Part shown: one piece after another, positions 7,997 to 15,285 of the stretch
Numbering within the stretch: the stretch's first letter is position 1
Layout: each line of letters starts with the position of its first letter
DNA from: Fusicatenibacter_A intestinipullorum
Lineage (GTDB): Bacteria; Bacillota; Negativicutes; Acidaminococcales; Acidaminococcaceae
DNA length: 46,598 nt
Assembly (NCBI GenBank): GCA_019117495.1
Contig: DWZP01000011.1
Span: 1 to 46,598 of the forward strand
Reading direction: 5' to 3'
Notes under the pieces: generated by a model
Seen by the model: the letters and a program-made list of their open reading frames with translations, nothing else
Told to the model about the DNA's origin: nothing
Database searches by the model: none
Translations under genes and position numbers: made by a program

Positions 7997-8776
7997 TTAA
8001 ATTGCATAACCGTATTTGCTTAAAACATTTTCCGCAGCCGGGCCTAAAAACCAGCGTATTAACGAAAAGAACGCCTGGCAGTTGCCGTTATCGTCCGGCA
8101 GCAAAAAACTTTCTGCAAGCACATTTAAAAATTCTTCCATATCTTCGCCTGCCGCAAGGGCATTTTCTATTTCGTCCTCCAGCATCATTACGGCTTCGCG
8201 GCGCATACGCATTAAGCGCGGTGCGTTAAGGTTCAATTCGCGGATGGTATTGCGTGCCTTGCGCACCAGTTCCGGCGGGCAGGTATCTTCATCAACAATC
8301 ATGCGCCCGGTATGCGCGGCATAACGGTAAATACGCACGTCCGCCGGTATTTCCAGCGGGTTTAAAATGCGCTCGTTAATAGGTTTGCCGCCTTTGGGCA
8401 CATCGCAGCTGCGGTCTATTTTACGCTTTGAAAAACGTTCCTCCGCATCCTCCACATTCGGCTGGCTCCCGCCATGGCAAACTCCCAGCAGATTCTGCCA
8501 GTCAAGGTGGTAGTTATGCACGGCAAAATCCGTTTCACTTTTAGGATAAAAATGTTCCACGCGGAAGTCGTCAACTTCGCCTTCCTCATCGGCAAAAGTA
8601 ATATTAATTTCGCAGTAGGCGCAAAGCCCGTGCTGATCTTCCAAAAGCTGTTTTTTTACTTCGCGGTAGCCGCGGCGGTTTGCACGGCGGAAGCGTTCCC
8701 ATGTTTCGTACGGGTTTTCTTCGGCAAACTTCCGCAGCCCTTCCGGTGCCTGCGGCGACTTAAATATTCTTTTCAT
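7997..8776 (-). CDS. ptuB: HNH endonuclease of a Septu-type defence system (PtuB)
   Basis: A 259-aa protein with an HNH (beta-beta-alpha metal) nuclease domain: CAYC at 52-55, RVEHFYPKS with H75, and WQNLLGVCHGG with N95 and C100. The C-terminal part is helical with no recognised domain. This arrangement matches the HNH proteins partnered with PtuA in Septu systems and in retron Ec78. PtuB is the effector nuclease, and damage to nucleic acid on infection is the known outcome in the family. It overlaps the upstream ATPase gene by 17 bases, so coupled translation of the two subunits is likely. Start chosen at ATG with AGGAG seven to eight bases upstream. Confidence 0.85.
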   Translation of the reverse strand: MKRIFKSPQAPEGLRKFAEENPYETWERFRRANRRGYREVKKQLLEDQHGLCAYCEINITFADEEGEVDDFRVEHFYPKSETDFAVHNYHLDWQNLLGVCHGGSQPNVEDAEERFSKRKIDRSCDVPKGGKPINERILNPLEIPADVRIYRYAAHTGRMIVDEDTCPPELVRKARNTIRELNLNAPRLMRMRREAVMMLEDEIENALAAGEDMEEFLNVLAESFLLPDDNGNCQAFFSLIRWFLGPAAENVLSKYGYAI

Positions 8777-10130
8777 GCTGCTTTCTCCTGAAGGAACGCA
8801 TTCTTATATCCATATCCGCTCGCAAAAGCGCCGGTTCGCGCCCTGCCGCCCATTTATCAAGGCTCTTGCGCAGTTCAAGCGCTTCGGGGCAGTCCCATTT
8901 GTCTTCCGATACCAAATCAAGATACCGTTTTAATTCTTTTACAACCGGCACGCACTGCGGCCTTGCATCTACATTCTGAATATCCTTCAGCAGCTGGTAG
9001 CTTGCCGCGCCAAGCGAAAAATCCGGCTGGTAAATATCTATCAAATCGTTGTTCCAGCGCAGCGCGCGGATTGACTGAGGCGGTACCGTTGTAAGCACCT
9101 GTGGGCTGTGCGTTGTAACAATGAACTGCACCAGCGGAAACGCCTTGCGCAAATCATATAAAACAGTCTGCTGCCAGGAAGGATGCAGGTGCATGTCCAC
9201 TTCGTCAATAAGCACGATGCCGGGAGTTTTTAAAACAGCATTAATGCCTAAATCAGGGTTCAGCCGCACCATACGGTAGCTTAAATCGGCAACCATGCTG
9301 ATAACGCTTCTTGCACCATCGCTAAGTGCTTCTATCGGCAGAATACCGCGCGTTTTATGTTTAAGCACTAAATTCTGCCTTACAAAGCTGTAGTCGATAT
9401 CGGTCCAGCCCATGCTGCCTATACAGGTCACAATAGCCTGCTCTACGGCTTTAAAAACTTCGCGGTAAGGGTTTTTCTCCGTTAAATGTTTTTCGGCAAT
9501 AATTCTTTCTATCTCTACCGCGCTCATAATGGCATATTTTACCCAATGCCCAAAATTAGCGTAAGATGACGTTGATTCCAAGCAATCCATATAGCCGCTG
9601 CTGCGCTCCAAATCAATATTTTTAATAGTGTTGCGCAGCTTGCTGTCCTTCCAGATACGCCCCGTTCCATAATAAGCAATTACCGGCAGCACAACTTCGT
9701 TGTCGTCTTTCGCGCGCAGTGCTTCTACCATACGTTTACCGTAACTGCTCAGCATTTTGGCATGCTGCATAGTGGTACGCCCCTTGGCATTATTCAGCTC
9801 ACGCTGCCATTTTATATGCCTGCCTTCAACATCGCCTTCCGCACCAATAACAACCGGATACTGGCTTTTCATACGCAAAATTTCCAGCTGGCTTTTGCTT
9901 GCCGTTTCCACAGTCTGGCGCACGTCAGTTTCGTGAATATTACGCGCCTTACCGTCTGAAAAGCAGGACAAATACGGCCCCATGGCTATGGCAACCGCAT
10001 CAAGAATAGCGGTTTTGCCCTGTCCGTTTTCGGCTACAATAACCGTAAGCTCTTTGTCAAAATCAATTTCAAATTTATCGTAACAGCGGAAATTTTCAAG
10101 ATAAAGTTTGGTAATATACACTACTTTCAC
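8760..10130 (-). CDS. ptuA: AAA/ABC-type ATPase of a Septu-type defence system (PtuA)
   Basis: A 456-aa SMC/RecF-like ATPase. It begins with KLYLENFRCYDKFEIDF, typical of this superfamily. Walker A is AENGQGKTA (33-41), the ABC-like signature LSDGARS is at 269-275, Walker B is GIVLIDEVDMHLHP near 304-317 and the switch His is in TTHS (339-342). Its tight pairing with an HNH nuclease defines the Septu (PtuAB) organisation. PtuA is known to form the ATPase core that holds and controls PtuB. The start is non-ATG: GTG at 10130, or a second GTG at 10121 that is better spaced from GGGG. No reverse transcriptase or retron RNA is seen nearby, arguing against a retron form. Confidence 0.85.
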   Translation of the reverse strand: MKVVYITKLYLENFRCYDKFEIDFDKELTVIVAENGQGKTAILDAVAIAMGPYLSCFSDGKARNIHETDVRQTVETASKSQLEILRMKSQYPVVIGAEGDVEGRHIKWQRELNNAKGRTTMQHAKMLSSYGKRMVEALRAKDDNEVVLPVIAYYGTGRIWKDSKLRNTIKNIDLERSSGYMDCLESTSSYANFGHWVKYAIMSAVEIERIIAEKHLTEKNPYREVFKAVEQAIVTCIGSMGWTDIDYSFVRQNLVLKHKTRGILPIEALSDGARSVISMVADLSYRMVRLNPDLGINAVLKTPGIVLIDEVDMHLHPSWQQTVLYDLRKAFPLVQFIVTTHSPQVLTTVPPQSIRALRWNNDLIDIYQPDFSLGAASYQLLKDIQNVDARPQCVPVVKELKRYLDLVSEDKWDCPEALELRKSLDKWAAGREPALLRADMDIRMRSFRRKQHEKNI

Positions 10131-10156
10131 CCCGCAGCCTTTTATTATTTACTTTT

Positions 10157-10165
10157 ATTGTACCA
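10157..10165 (-). promoter_or_regulatory. extended -10 element before ptuA
   Basis: Minus strand TGG-TACAAT (10165-10157), an extended -10, lies 26 bases before the first possible ptuA start. No convincing -35 is visible. Transcription of the defence pair from here is inferred. Confidence 0.4.
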
Positions 10166-10195
10166 CATCCGCGTAAAAAATTCCTTTTGGCAAAA

Positions 10196-10235
10196 CAAAT
10201 AAAAAATCCGCAGCTGCAAAGATTACAACTGCGGA
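10196..10235 (-). terminator. intrinsic terminator of brnQ
   Basis: Arms TCCGCAG (10207-10213) and CTGCGGA (10229-10235) with further pairing inside the loop. On the minus strand a run of six T then ATTTG follows, 12 bases after the brnQ stop. Confidence 0.75.
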
Positions 10236-10247
10236 AAACTTTAAGTT

Positions 10248-11567
10248 TTAATTTTTACCCGGTTTAACGGCCACACTGTACAAAATGCCAAGCACCAGCC
10301 CGACAATTGAAGGAACAAACCAGCCAAAACCGGCGCTGTAAAACGGTATTACATCCTTAAAAAGCGTTTCTGCCGTTTTCATAGGCACACCTGCTGCATT
10401 AAGGCCGTCAATAATGGCAAAAACTATTGTAAACACCAGCGTTGAGCGGTACACGCAGGCACGCTTAACCGGCATGAATGCCATCATTACCAGCACAATG
10501 ACAATAGGATAAAGCAGGCACAGCACCGGCACCGACAGGGAAATTATTTTGGTTAAGCCAACATTGGATACCGCAAAGCTGAAGATGCAGATAATGGCAG
10601 CTATACGCTGATACTGCATTTTGTATTTCAGCACCTGTTCCAGATAGGAACCTGCCGATACCGTAAGGCCAATGCTTGTTGTAAGGCAGGCAAAGAAAAT
10701 CATCAGGCACAAAACCACATTGCCGGCAGTGCCCATATAATAATTGGCAATGCTCGAAAGCGCTATTGCGCCGTTATCGGATACGCCAAACACAGCCACG
10801 CTTGTTGCACCGGTATAAGTAAGCGAAAAATAAATTGCCGCCAACAGCACAGCCGCAATAATGCCGGCCATAATGCAGGTGCGTGTCAGCACGCTGCCTT
10901 CGGAAATGCCGCGCACTTTAATGGAATCAATAACAACCGTGCCGAACAGCATCGTTGCCAAAAGGTCCATTGTATAATAGCCTTCCTGGAAACCCTTCAA
11001 GTACGGCATGGAAGCATAATACCCACCGGCCTGCTGAGGTTCGCCCATCGGATGCATAAATACCTGCACAACCAGAATGGCAATGCTGATTAAAAGCAGC
11101 GGCGTTAAAATTTTGCCTACCCAGTCTACAATTTTGGAAGGATTAACGGAAAGAAAATACGTTACCACAAAAAAGAACAGAGAATACAATGCCAGTCCCA
11201 AATCATAATTTTCTGCGGAAATAAACGGAAGAATGCCTACGTCAAAAGAAACCGCACCCGTACGCGGAATTGCAAAAAACGGCCCGATTGTGAGCACCGT
11301 TACAACAATAAGCGCCTTGGCAAATTTGGGATGTACCGGCAAAGCCAGTGCTTCCGGGTTGGAAGCGCGCAAAAGGCCGATGGCAATAATGCCCAAAAGC
11401 GGAATGCCTACGCCGGTTGTACAAAACCCGGCCGCTGCCGGCAAAAAGTTAACGCCTGCCGACTGCCCCAGCGCCGGCGGAAAAATTAAATTGCCAGCAC
11501 CGAAGAACGAAGCAAAAAGCATCAGACCGATTGGCAAGATTTCCATAAAAGTAAGTTTTTGTTTCAT
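10248..11567 (-). CDS. brnQ: branched-chain amino acid permease BrnQ
   Basis: A 439-aa inner-membrane carrier with about twelve hydrophobic segments. The N-terminal signature LMLFASFFGAGNLIFPP (16-32) is characteristic of the BrnQ (LIVCS) family. The family takes up Leu, Ile and Val with Na+ or H+. GGAGACC lies six to seven bases before the ATG. It follows tyrS, but a terminator at 11588-11619 separates them. No leader peptide or T-box is visible in the 70-base gap. Confidence 0.93.
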   Translation of the reverse strand: MKQKLTFMEILPIGLMLFASFFGAGNLIFPPALGQSAGVNFLPAAAGFCTTGVGIPLLGIIAIGLLRASNPEALALPVHPKFAKALIVVTVLTIGPFFAIPRTGAVSFDVGILPFISAENYDLGLALYSLFFFVVTYFLSVNPSKIVDWVGKILTPLLLISIAILVVQVFMHPMGEPQQAGGYYASMPYLKGFQEGYYTMDLLATMLFGTVVIDSIKVRGISEGSVLTRTCIMAGIIAAVLLAAIYFSLTYTGATSVAVFGVSDNGAIALSSIANYYMGTAGNVVLCLMIFFACLTTSIGLTVSAGSYLEQVLKYKMQYQRIAAIICIFSFAVSNVGLTKIISLSVPVLCLLYPIVIVLVMMAFMPVKRACVYRSTLVFTIVFAIIDGLNAAGVPMKTAETLFKDVIPFYSAGFGWFVPSIVGLVLGILYSVAVKPGKN

Positions 11568-11580
11568 AAGGTCTCCAATT

Positions 11581-11619
11581 TTTCAAAAATTAAGGCTGCA
11601 TTTTTAAGCAGCCTTAATT
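11581..11619 (-). terminator. intrinsic terminator of tyrS
   Basis: Perfect 12-bp arms AATTAAGGCTGC (11588-11599) and GCAGCCTTAATT (11608-11619) with an 8-base loop. T-rich sequence follows on the minus strand, 18 bases after the tyrS stop. Confidence 0.8.
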
Positions 11620-11637
11620 TATTTTATTGTTAAAGCA

Positions 11638-12858
11638 TCAATCAATAAGTAAACGGTAATATTTCTTTTTGCCTTTGCGTACCAACAGGCTCCTATCGGC
11701 GTCAAACATTTTCAGGCTGAGCTGCATTTCCGCATCGCTTACAGCAGTATCGCCAATATACAGGCCGCCCTGCTGCACCATCTGGCGTGCTTCGCGTTTG
11801 CTGGAAAATACCTTTGCTGCCGTAAGCACGTCTATCAGTTTGGCATTAGCCTGTTCTGCCGTCAGGTTAACGGTAGGCACATCAGTCATGGCACCGCCGC
11901 CGCCGAACAACGCTTCCGCAGCCTGTTTGGCTTTTTCGGCTTCTTCTTCGCCATGAACAAGTTTTGTAACTTCATAAGCAAGAACTTTTTTAGCCTCGTT
12001 AATTGCAGAATCTTTCAGGCTGCCAAGACGGTGCACTTCGTCCATGGGTAAAAATGTTAAAAGTGCCAGGCAGTTTTCCACATCGCTGTCGTCAACATTA
12101 CGCCAGTACTGGTAAAAATCATACGGAGATGTTTTTTCCGGGTCGAGCCATAAAGCGCCTTTTTCCGTTTTGCCCATTTTTCTGCCGTCGCTTGTAGTTA
12201 AAAGCTTGCAGGTCATGCAGAAAGCAGGTTTCTGTTCCTTGCGGCGGATAAGTTCCACACCAGCCAGCATGTTGGACCACTGGTCATCGCCGCCCATTTC
12301 CATTATGCAGCCATATTTTTTGTTCAGCGTCCAGAAATCATAAGCCTGCATAATCATATAGTTAAATTCAAAGAAGGACAACCCGCGCTCCAGGCGTTTT
12401 TTAAAGCATTCTGCCGTCAGCATTCTGTTAACGGAAAAATGTACGCCAACTTCACGCAGAAGTTTAATGTAATTAAGGTCAAGCAGCCAGTCGGCATTAT
12501 TAACCATTATTGCCTTATCATCCGAAAAATCAATAAAGCGTGACATTTGCTTTTTAAAGCAGGCAATGTTATGGGCAATAAATTCCGGCGTAAGCATTTT
12601 GCGCATTTCATCCTTACCGCTCGGGTCGCCGACCATGCCTGTGCCGCCGCCCAAAAGCACGATTGGGCGGTGCCCTGCCTTCTGCATATGGCTCATTGCC
12701 ATTAAAGCAATAAAGTGGCCAACATGCAGGCTGTCAGCTGTCGGGTCAAAGCCAATATAAAACGTGATTTTCTCCTTTTCAAGAAGTTCACGGATTTCTT
12801 CTTCATGCGAAACCTGTTTTAAAAAGCCGCGTTCAGCAAGAACGTCATAAACAGACAT
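11638..12858 (-). CDS. tyrS: tyrosyl-tRNA synthetase
   Basis: A 406-aa class I synthetase charging tRNA-Tyr. The HIGH motif is HVGH (45-48) and the KMSKS motif is KMGKT (227-231); the tyrosine/ATP region includes GGDDQWSNM (189-197). The C-terminal 60 or so residues form an S4 RNA-binding domain (IDVLTAAKVFSSKREARQ). The start is ATG at 12858, seven bases after GGAGG; the preceding in-frame TTG is too close. Only about 80 bases separate it from mscL, too short for a T-box leader, and no T-box core is seen. This is notable because many Firmicutes control tyrS by T-box. Confidence 0.95.
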   Translation of the reverse strand: MSVYDVLAERGFLKQVSHEEEIRELLEKEKITFYIGFDPTADSLHVGHFIALMAMSHMQKAGHRPIVLLGGGTGMVGDPSGKDEMRKMLTPEFIAHNIACFKKQMSRFIDFSDDKAIMVNNADWLLDLNYIKLLREVGVHFSVNRMLTAECFKKRLERGLSFFEFNYMIMQAYDFWTLNKKYGCIMEMGGDDQWSNMLAGVELIRRKEQKPAFCMTCKLLTTSDGRKMGKTEKGALWLDPEKTSPYDFYQYWRNVDDSDVENCLALLTFLPMDEVHRLGSLKDSAINEAKKVLAYEVTKLVHGEEEAEKAKQAAEALFGGGGAMTDVPTVNLTAEQANAKLIDVLTAAKVFSSKREARQMVQQGGLYIGDTAVSDAEMQLSLKMFDADRSLLVRKGKKKYYRLLID

Positions 12859-12884
12859 CAATCTACCTCCAGTCTAAATATATA

Positions 12885-12928
12885 AAAAATCGCATTAAGC
12901 CATAATATGTATTATACAACTTAATGCG
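12885..12928 (-). terminator. intrinsic terminator of mscL, overlapping the tyrS promoter
   Basis: Perfect 9-bp arms CGCATTAAG (12891-12899) and CTTAATGCG (12920-12928), followed on the minus strand by six T. The 20-base loop contains the tyrS -10 box, and the right arm lies in the spacer of that promoter. Confidence 0.7.
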
Positions 12929-12939
12929 GTTATTGGCAA
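12911..12939 (-). promoter_or_regulatory. tyrS: sigma-A type promoter of tyrS
   Basis: Minus strand -35 TTGCCA (12939-12934) and -10 TATAAT (12916-12911) with a 17-base spacer, 53 bases before the tyrS ATG. It is nested in the mscL terminator palindrome. Confidence 0.8.
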
Positions 12940-12942
12940 ATT

Positions 12943-13374
12943 TTATAAAGAAGAAGTGCAGTGCGGGCAGCGGGTAGCATCATCAGACACGGGCTGGCGG
13001 CAATAAGGGCACAGGCGCGGAGCCGGTGCCGGTGCGGCTTTGGGCCTGAAATGGTTAATTTGTTTTACAACGATGAAAACGGCCAAAGCAATTATTAAAA
13101 AGTTAATTACTGTATTAATAAATACACCGTACGAAAGAACGGCAGCACCTGCATCCGCAGCAGCCTTAAGCGAAGGATAATCCTTACCGTCCAACGCTAT
13201 GAATAAATTGGAAAAATCTATCTTGCCGATAAGCATGCCGAGCGGCGGCATAATTATATTATTTACCAGCGAAGTGGTAATCTGCCCAAACGCTCCGCCT
13301 ATTACAACACCTATTGCCATATCAATAACATTCCCGCGCATGGCAAAATCTTTAAACTCGTTCAAAAAACTCAT
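12943..13374 (-). CDS. mscL: large-conductance mechanosensitive channel MscL with C-terminal zinc ribbon
   Basis: A 143-aa inner-membrane channel that opens under membrane tension at hypo-osmotic shock. The N-terminal amphipathic helix and TM1 (FKDFAMRGNVIDMAIGVVIG, 7-26) and TM2 (about 84-104) are clear. After TM2 comes a Pro/Ala linker (112-119) and a four-Cys zinc ribbon, CPYC (122-125) and CPHC (136-139). It stands in the position of the cytoplasmic helical bundle of the E. coli protein. Promoter at 13409-13438, terminator at 12891-12928: a single-gene unit. Confidence 0.93.
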   Translation of the reverse strand: MSFLNEFKDFAMRGNVIDMAIGVVIGGAFGQITTSLVNNIIMPPLGMLIGKIDFSNLFIALDGKDYPSLKAAADAGAAVLSYGVFINTVINFLIIALAVFIVVKQINHFRPKAAPAPAPRLCPYCRQPVSDDATRCPHCTSSL

Positions 13375-13408
13375 TACATCAACTCCAGTTTTAAATTTTA
13401 GATGTGAT

Positions 13409-13438
13409 ATTTTATCTTATTTCAGATAAATTTGTCAA
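13409..13438 (-). promoter_or_regulatory. mscL: sigma-A type promoter of mscL
   Basis: Minus strand TTGACA (13438-13433) and TAAAAT (13414-13409) with an 18-base spacer, 35 bases before the mscL ATG. It lies back to back with the divergent promoter at 13450. Confidence 0.7.
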
Positions 13439-13449
13439 ATTCCATGCTC

Positions 13450-13478
13450 TTGACTACGTTAAAACAATAAACTATAAT
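13450..13478 (+). promoter_or_regulatory. sigma-A type promoter of the DnaA-N-like gene
   Basis: TTGACT (13450-13455), a 17-base spacer and TATAAT (13473-13478), followed 30 bases later by the ATG at 13508 with AAAGGAGG before it. Confidence 0.85.
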
Positions 13479-13507
13479 TAATTAGTAAAGCAAAAGGAGG
13501 AAGAACA

Positions 13508-13843
13508 ATGAGAGATGATCTGGTAGTACCGGGCGAACATGAAGAAGATTTTGTTTTGGCAAGGGATGCCAAAGTTGTTACCGTTCCCTTTTCGCCTTTG
13601 GAATTACGTATGTCTAAAGAAAAACCGTACCTTATGGAAGGGCTTGCCAAATTAAGGGAAAAGCTCGGCGAAGATGATTTTAAACGCCTTATCAGCAAGG
13701 TACACAATATAAACCTCAGCGGCGACAGAATTATGATTGTTGCCGAAAGCGAACTGCACCGCACAAACATTGAACGCGAATGCCTGCCGCATATTGCCGA
13801 AGCATTCAACGTAAAATTCATCCGCGTTGTAGTTGAAGGTTAA
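13508..13843 (+). CDS. small protein resembling a stand-alone DnaA N-terminal domain
   Basis: A 111-aa soluble protein with its own strong promoter and AAAGGAGG. Residues about 40-108 have the pattern of DnaA domain I: an amphipathic helix ending GEDDFKRLISKV, a turn, the strand GDRIMIVAESE, then a long helix HRTNIERECLPHIAEAFNV and a final strand. The first 35 residues are an acidic extension of unknown role. There is no AAA+ or DNA-binding domain. DnaA domain I mediates self-association and binding to helicase and regulators. A decoy or partner of DnaA or helicase is therefore a reasonable guess, but it is inference from pattern only. Unrelated function remains possible. Confidence 0.5.
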   Translation: MRDDLVVPGEHEEDFVLARDAKVVTVPFSPLELRMSKEKPYLMEGLAKLREKLGEDDFKRLISKVHNINLSGDRIMIVAESELHRTNIERECLPHIAEAFNVKFIRVVVEG

Positions 13844-13861
13844 AAATTTTTAAAAAAAGTA

Positions 13862-13890
13862 TTGACATTTTCTCACTTATTATCTATAAT
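13862..13890 (+). promoter_or_regulatory. consensus promoter of tRNA-Pro
   Basis: Exact TTGACA (13862-13867), a 17-base spacer and exact TATAAT (13885-13890), placed 30 bases before the tRNA. This is the strongest promoter by eye in the window. Confidence 0.9.
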
Positions 13891-13919
13891 ACATTTTGTT
13901 GCAGTAATTAGCACACTGT

Positions 13920-13996
13920 CGGGGCGTGGCGCAGTTTGGTAGCGCGCTTGTTTCGGGTACAAGAGGCCGTGAGTTCGAATCTCGCCGCCCCGACCA
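13920..13996 (+). tRNA. tRNA-Pro(CGG)
   Basis: A 77-base tRNA. The acceptor CGGGGCG (13920-13926) pairs with CGCCCCG (13986-13992) and is followed by ACCA. The anticodon arm CTTGT/ACAAG encloses TTCGGGT, so the anticodon is CGG, reading CCG. The T-arm GTGAG/CTCGC has loop TTCGAAT. It has its own promoter and terminator. Confidence 0.95.
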
Positions 13997-14008
13997 ACTA
14001 AAAAATTT

Positions 14009-14036
14009 AGAGCCGTTTTATAACGGCTCTTTTTTA
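14009..14036 (+). terminator. intrinsic terminator of tRNA-Pro
   Basis: Perfect arms AGAGCCGTT (14009-14017) and AACGGCTCT (14022-14030), a 4-base loop and a run of T. Confidence 0.92.
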
Positions 14037-14124
14037 TTTCATTAACTGTAATTATGTACTCATTCATTCTTCTTAATTACTTTTAAAATTAACATTTTAC
14101 ATTTCAAATAATTTCACAAAAATA

Positions 14125-14152
14125 TTGCATTAGCATACTTTAGTAGTATAAT
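14125..14152 (+). promoter_or_regulatory. probable promoter of the 14192 gene
   Basis: TTGCAT (14125-14130), a 16-base spacer and TATAAT (14147-14152), 39 bases before the TTG start. Confidence 0.6.
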
Positions 14153-14191
14153 ATTTTCAGGACTAAAAGTTTTTATTTAGGAGGGTCTTTC

Positions 14192-15232
14192 TTGAATAAT
14201 AAATTTAAAAAAATTGTTGCCGTACTGGCGGCGCTTGCAATTTTAACAAGCGGCTGGTATTTTTTTTACTGGCTGAAAACACCGCAGCACTCCATTGCGC
14301 TTATAGCCGATGCAGTACGCCAGCATGATTTAAAAACTTTCGAAAAGCATGTCGATATGGACAATCTGTACAGCAAAGCCTATGACGATGTTGTTACAGT
14401 AACCTTCGGTTCCGACAAGAATGCCAATCCCATTATTGTGGCTATTGTTAAAGGCATTAAGGGGCTTGCCGTACCGCTTTTAACAAGCGAAACCCGCAGC
14501 TACATTATTCACGGCGACAAGCCTGACGGCGATGCCGAAGTGCAGAAATCAATTCCTGCCGGCAATGAAAACGGAGCGGAAATTGTAGATAATTTAAAAA
14601 GCCGCACCGGTTTCGGCTCCTTAAAATATGAAGGTGTAGAAAATACCGATATCAATGACGGCAATGCCATTGTAAGCATTAAACTGCGTGATGAAAAATT
14701 AAGCAGGGATTTTATTTTAAAAATAAAAATGCAGCAGCTTGACGACGGTTTGTGGCGCTTGCAGGAAATAACCAATTTACAAGATTTTATGAAAGAACGT
14801 GAAGAAGCAGTTAAGGCAAAGCTTGCTGAATTAAACAAGCCGATTGCCGGACAGATTGACGCCAACGTTAAACTTGATAAAAAACTGCTGCAAATTACTT
14901 CCGTACACTATTCGGCCATTATCCGCATGCTTGAAACCGAAGTAAACCTTACCAACACCTCCGGCAAAAACGTTAATTATATAGCCGGTATGCTGGAGCT
15001 TTACGGTGATGACGGCCAAATTTTTTACAGCGGCAGTTTTGCCAGCAATGCAGTTTTAAGAAACGGCAGCAGCAAATTATATAAATTCGATTTTGAACTT
15101 AACCCGTATGTAAAAGAAGATGCCGCAGTTATCAGCAGCGATTTAAGCAAGGTAAAATGGAATGCTTATTTAACAAATGTAGCTTTTGACGACGGTTCAT
15201 CATTTGATTACTTAACTGAACTGCCAAAATAA
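14192..15232 (+). CDS. membrane-anchored protein of unknown function (DUF2939-like N-terminus)
   Basis: A 346-aa protein with one N-terminal membrane segment (about 8-27, ending FYWLK). The rest should face outward into the periplasm or wall side. Residues 30-60 (TPQHSIALIADAVRQHDLKT) resemble the start of DUF2939-type proteins. A segment around 215-345 looks like a beta-rich domain. No catalytic motif is recognised. The start is TTG at 14192, six bases after AGGAGGG at 14179-14185; no ATG is better placed. It is a single-gene unit with its own promoter and a bidirectional terminator. The function is unknown. Confidence 0.75.
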   Translation: MNNKFKKIVAVLAALAILTSGWYFFYWLKTPQHSIALIADAVRQHDLKTFEKHVDMDNLYSKAYDDVVTVTFGSDKNANPIIVAIVKGIKGLAVPLLTSETRSYIIHGDKPDGDAEVQKSIPAGNENGAEIVDNLKSRTGFGSLKYEGVENTDINDGNAIVSIKLRDEKLSRDFILKIKMQQLDDGLWRLQEITNLQDFMKEREEAVKAKLAELNKPIAGQIDANVKLDKKLLQITSVHYSAIIRMLETEVNLTNTSGKNVNYIAGMLELYGDDGQIFYSGSFASNAVLRNGSSKLYKFDFELNPYVKEDAAVISSDLSKVKWNAYLTNVAFDDGSSFDYLTELPK

Positions 15233-15238
15233 ACTAAA

Positions 15239-15270
15239 AACACGAAGCATTAATCTGCTTCGTGTTTTTT
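15239..15270. terminator. bidirectional intrinsic terminator
   Basis: Arms CACGAAGCA (15241-15249) and TGCTTCGTG (15256-15264), followed by six T on the plus strand and preceded by an A-run. It can serve both the plus-strand gene ending at 15232 and the minus-strand gene ending at 15286. Confidence 0.85.
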
Positions 15271-15285
15271 ATTGCCTTTATTGCT

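Noticed and set aside
7961..10247. Retron carrying PtuAB as effectors
   Set aside because: No reverse transcriptase gene or msr-msd-like region lies on either side; both flanks are housekeeping genes.
12862..12942. T-box leader upstream of tyrS
   Set aside because: The gap is about 80 bases, with no T-box core or specifier stem; it holds only the promoter and the mscL terminator.
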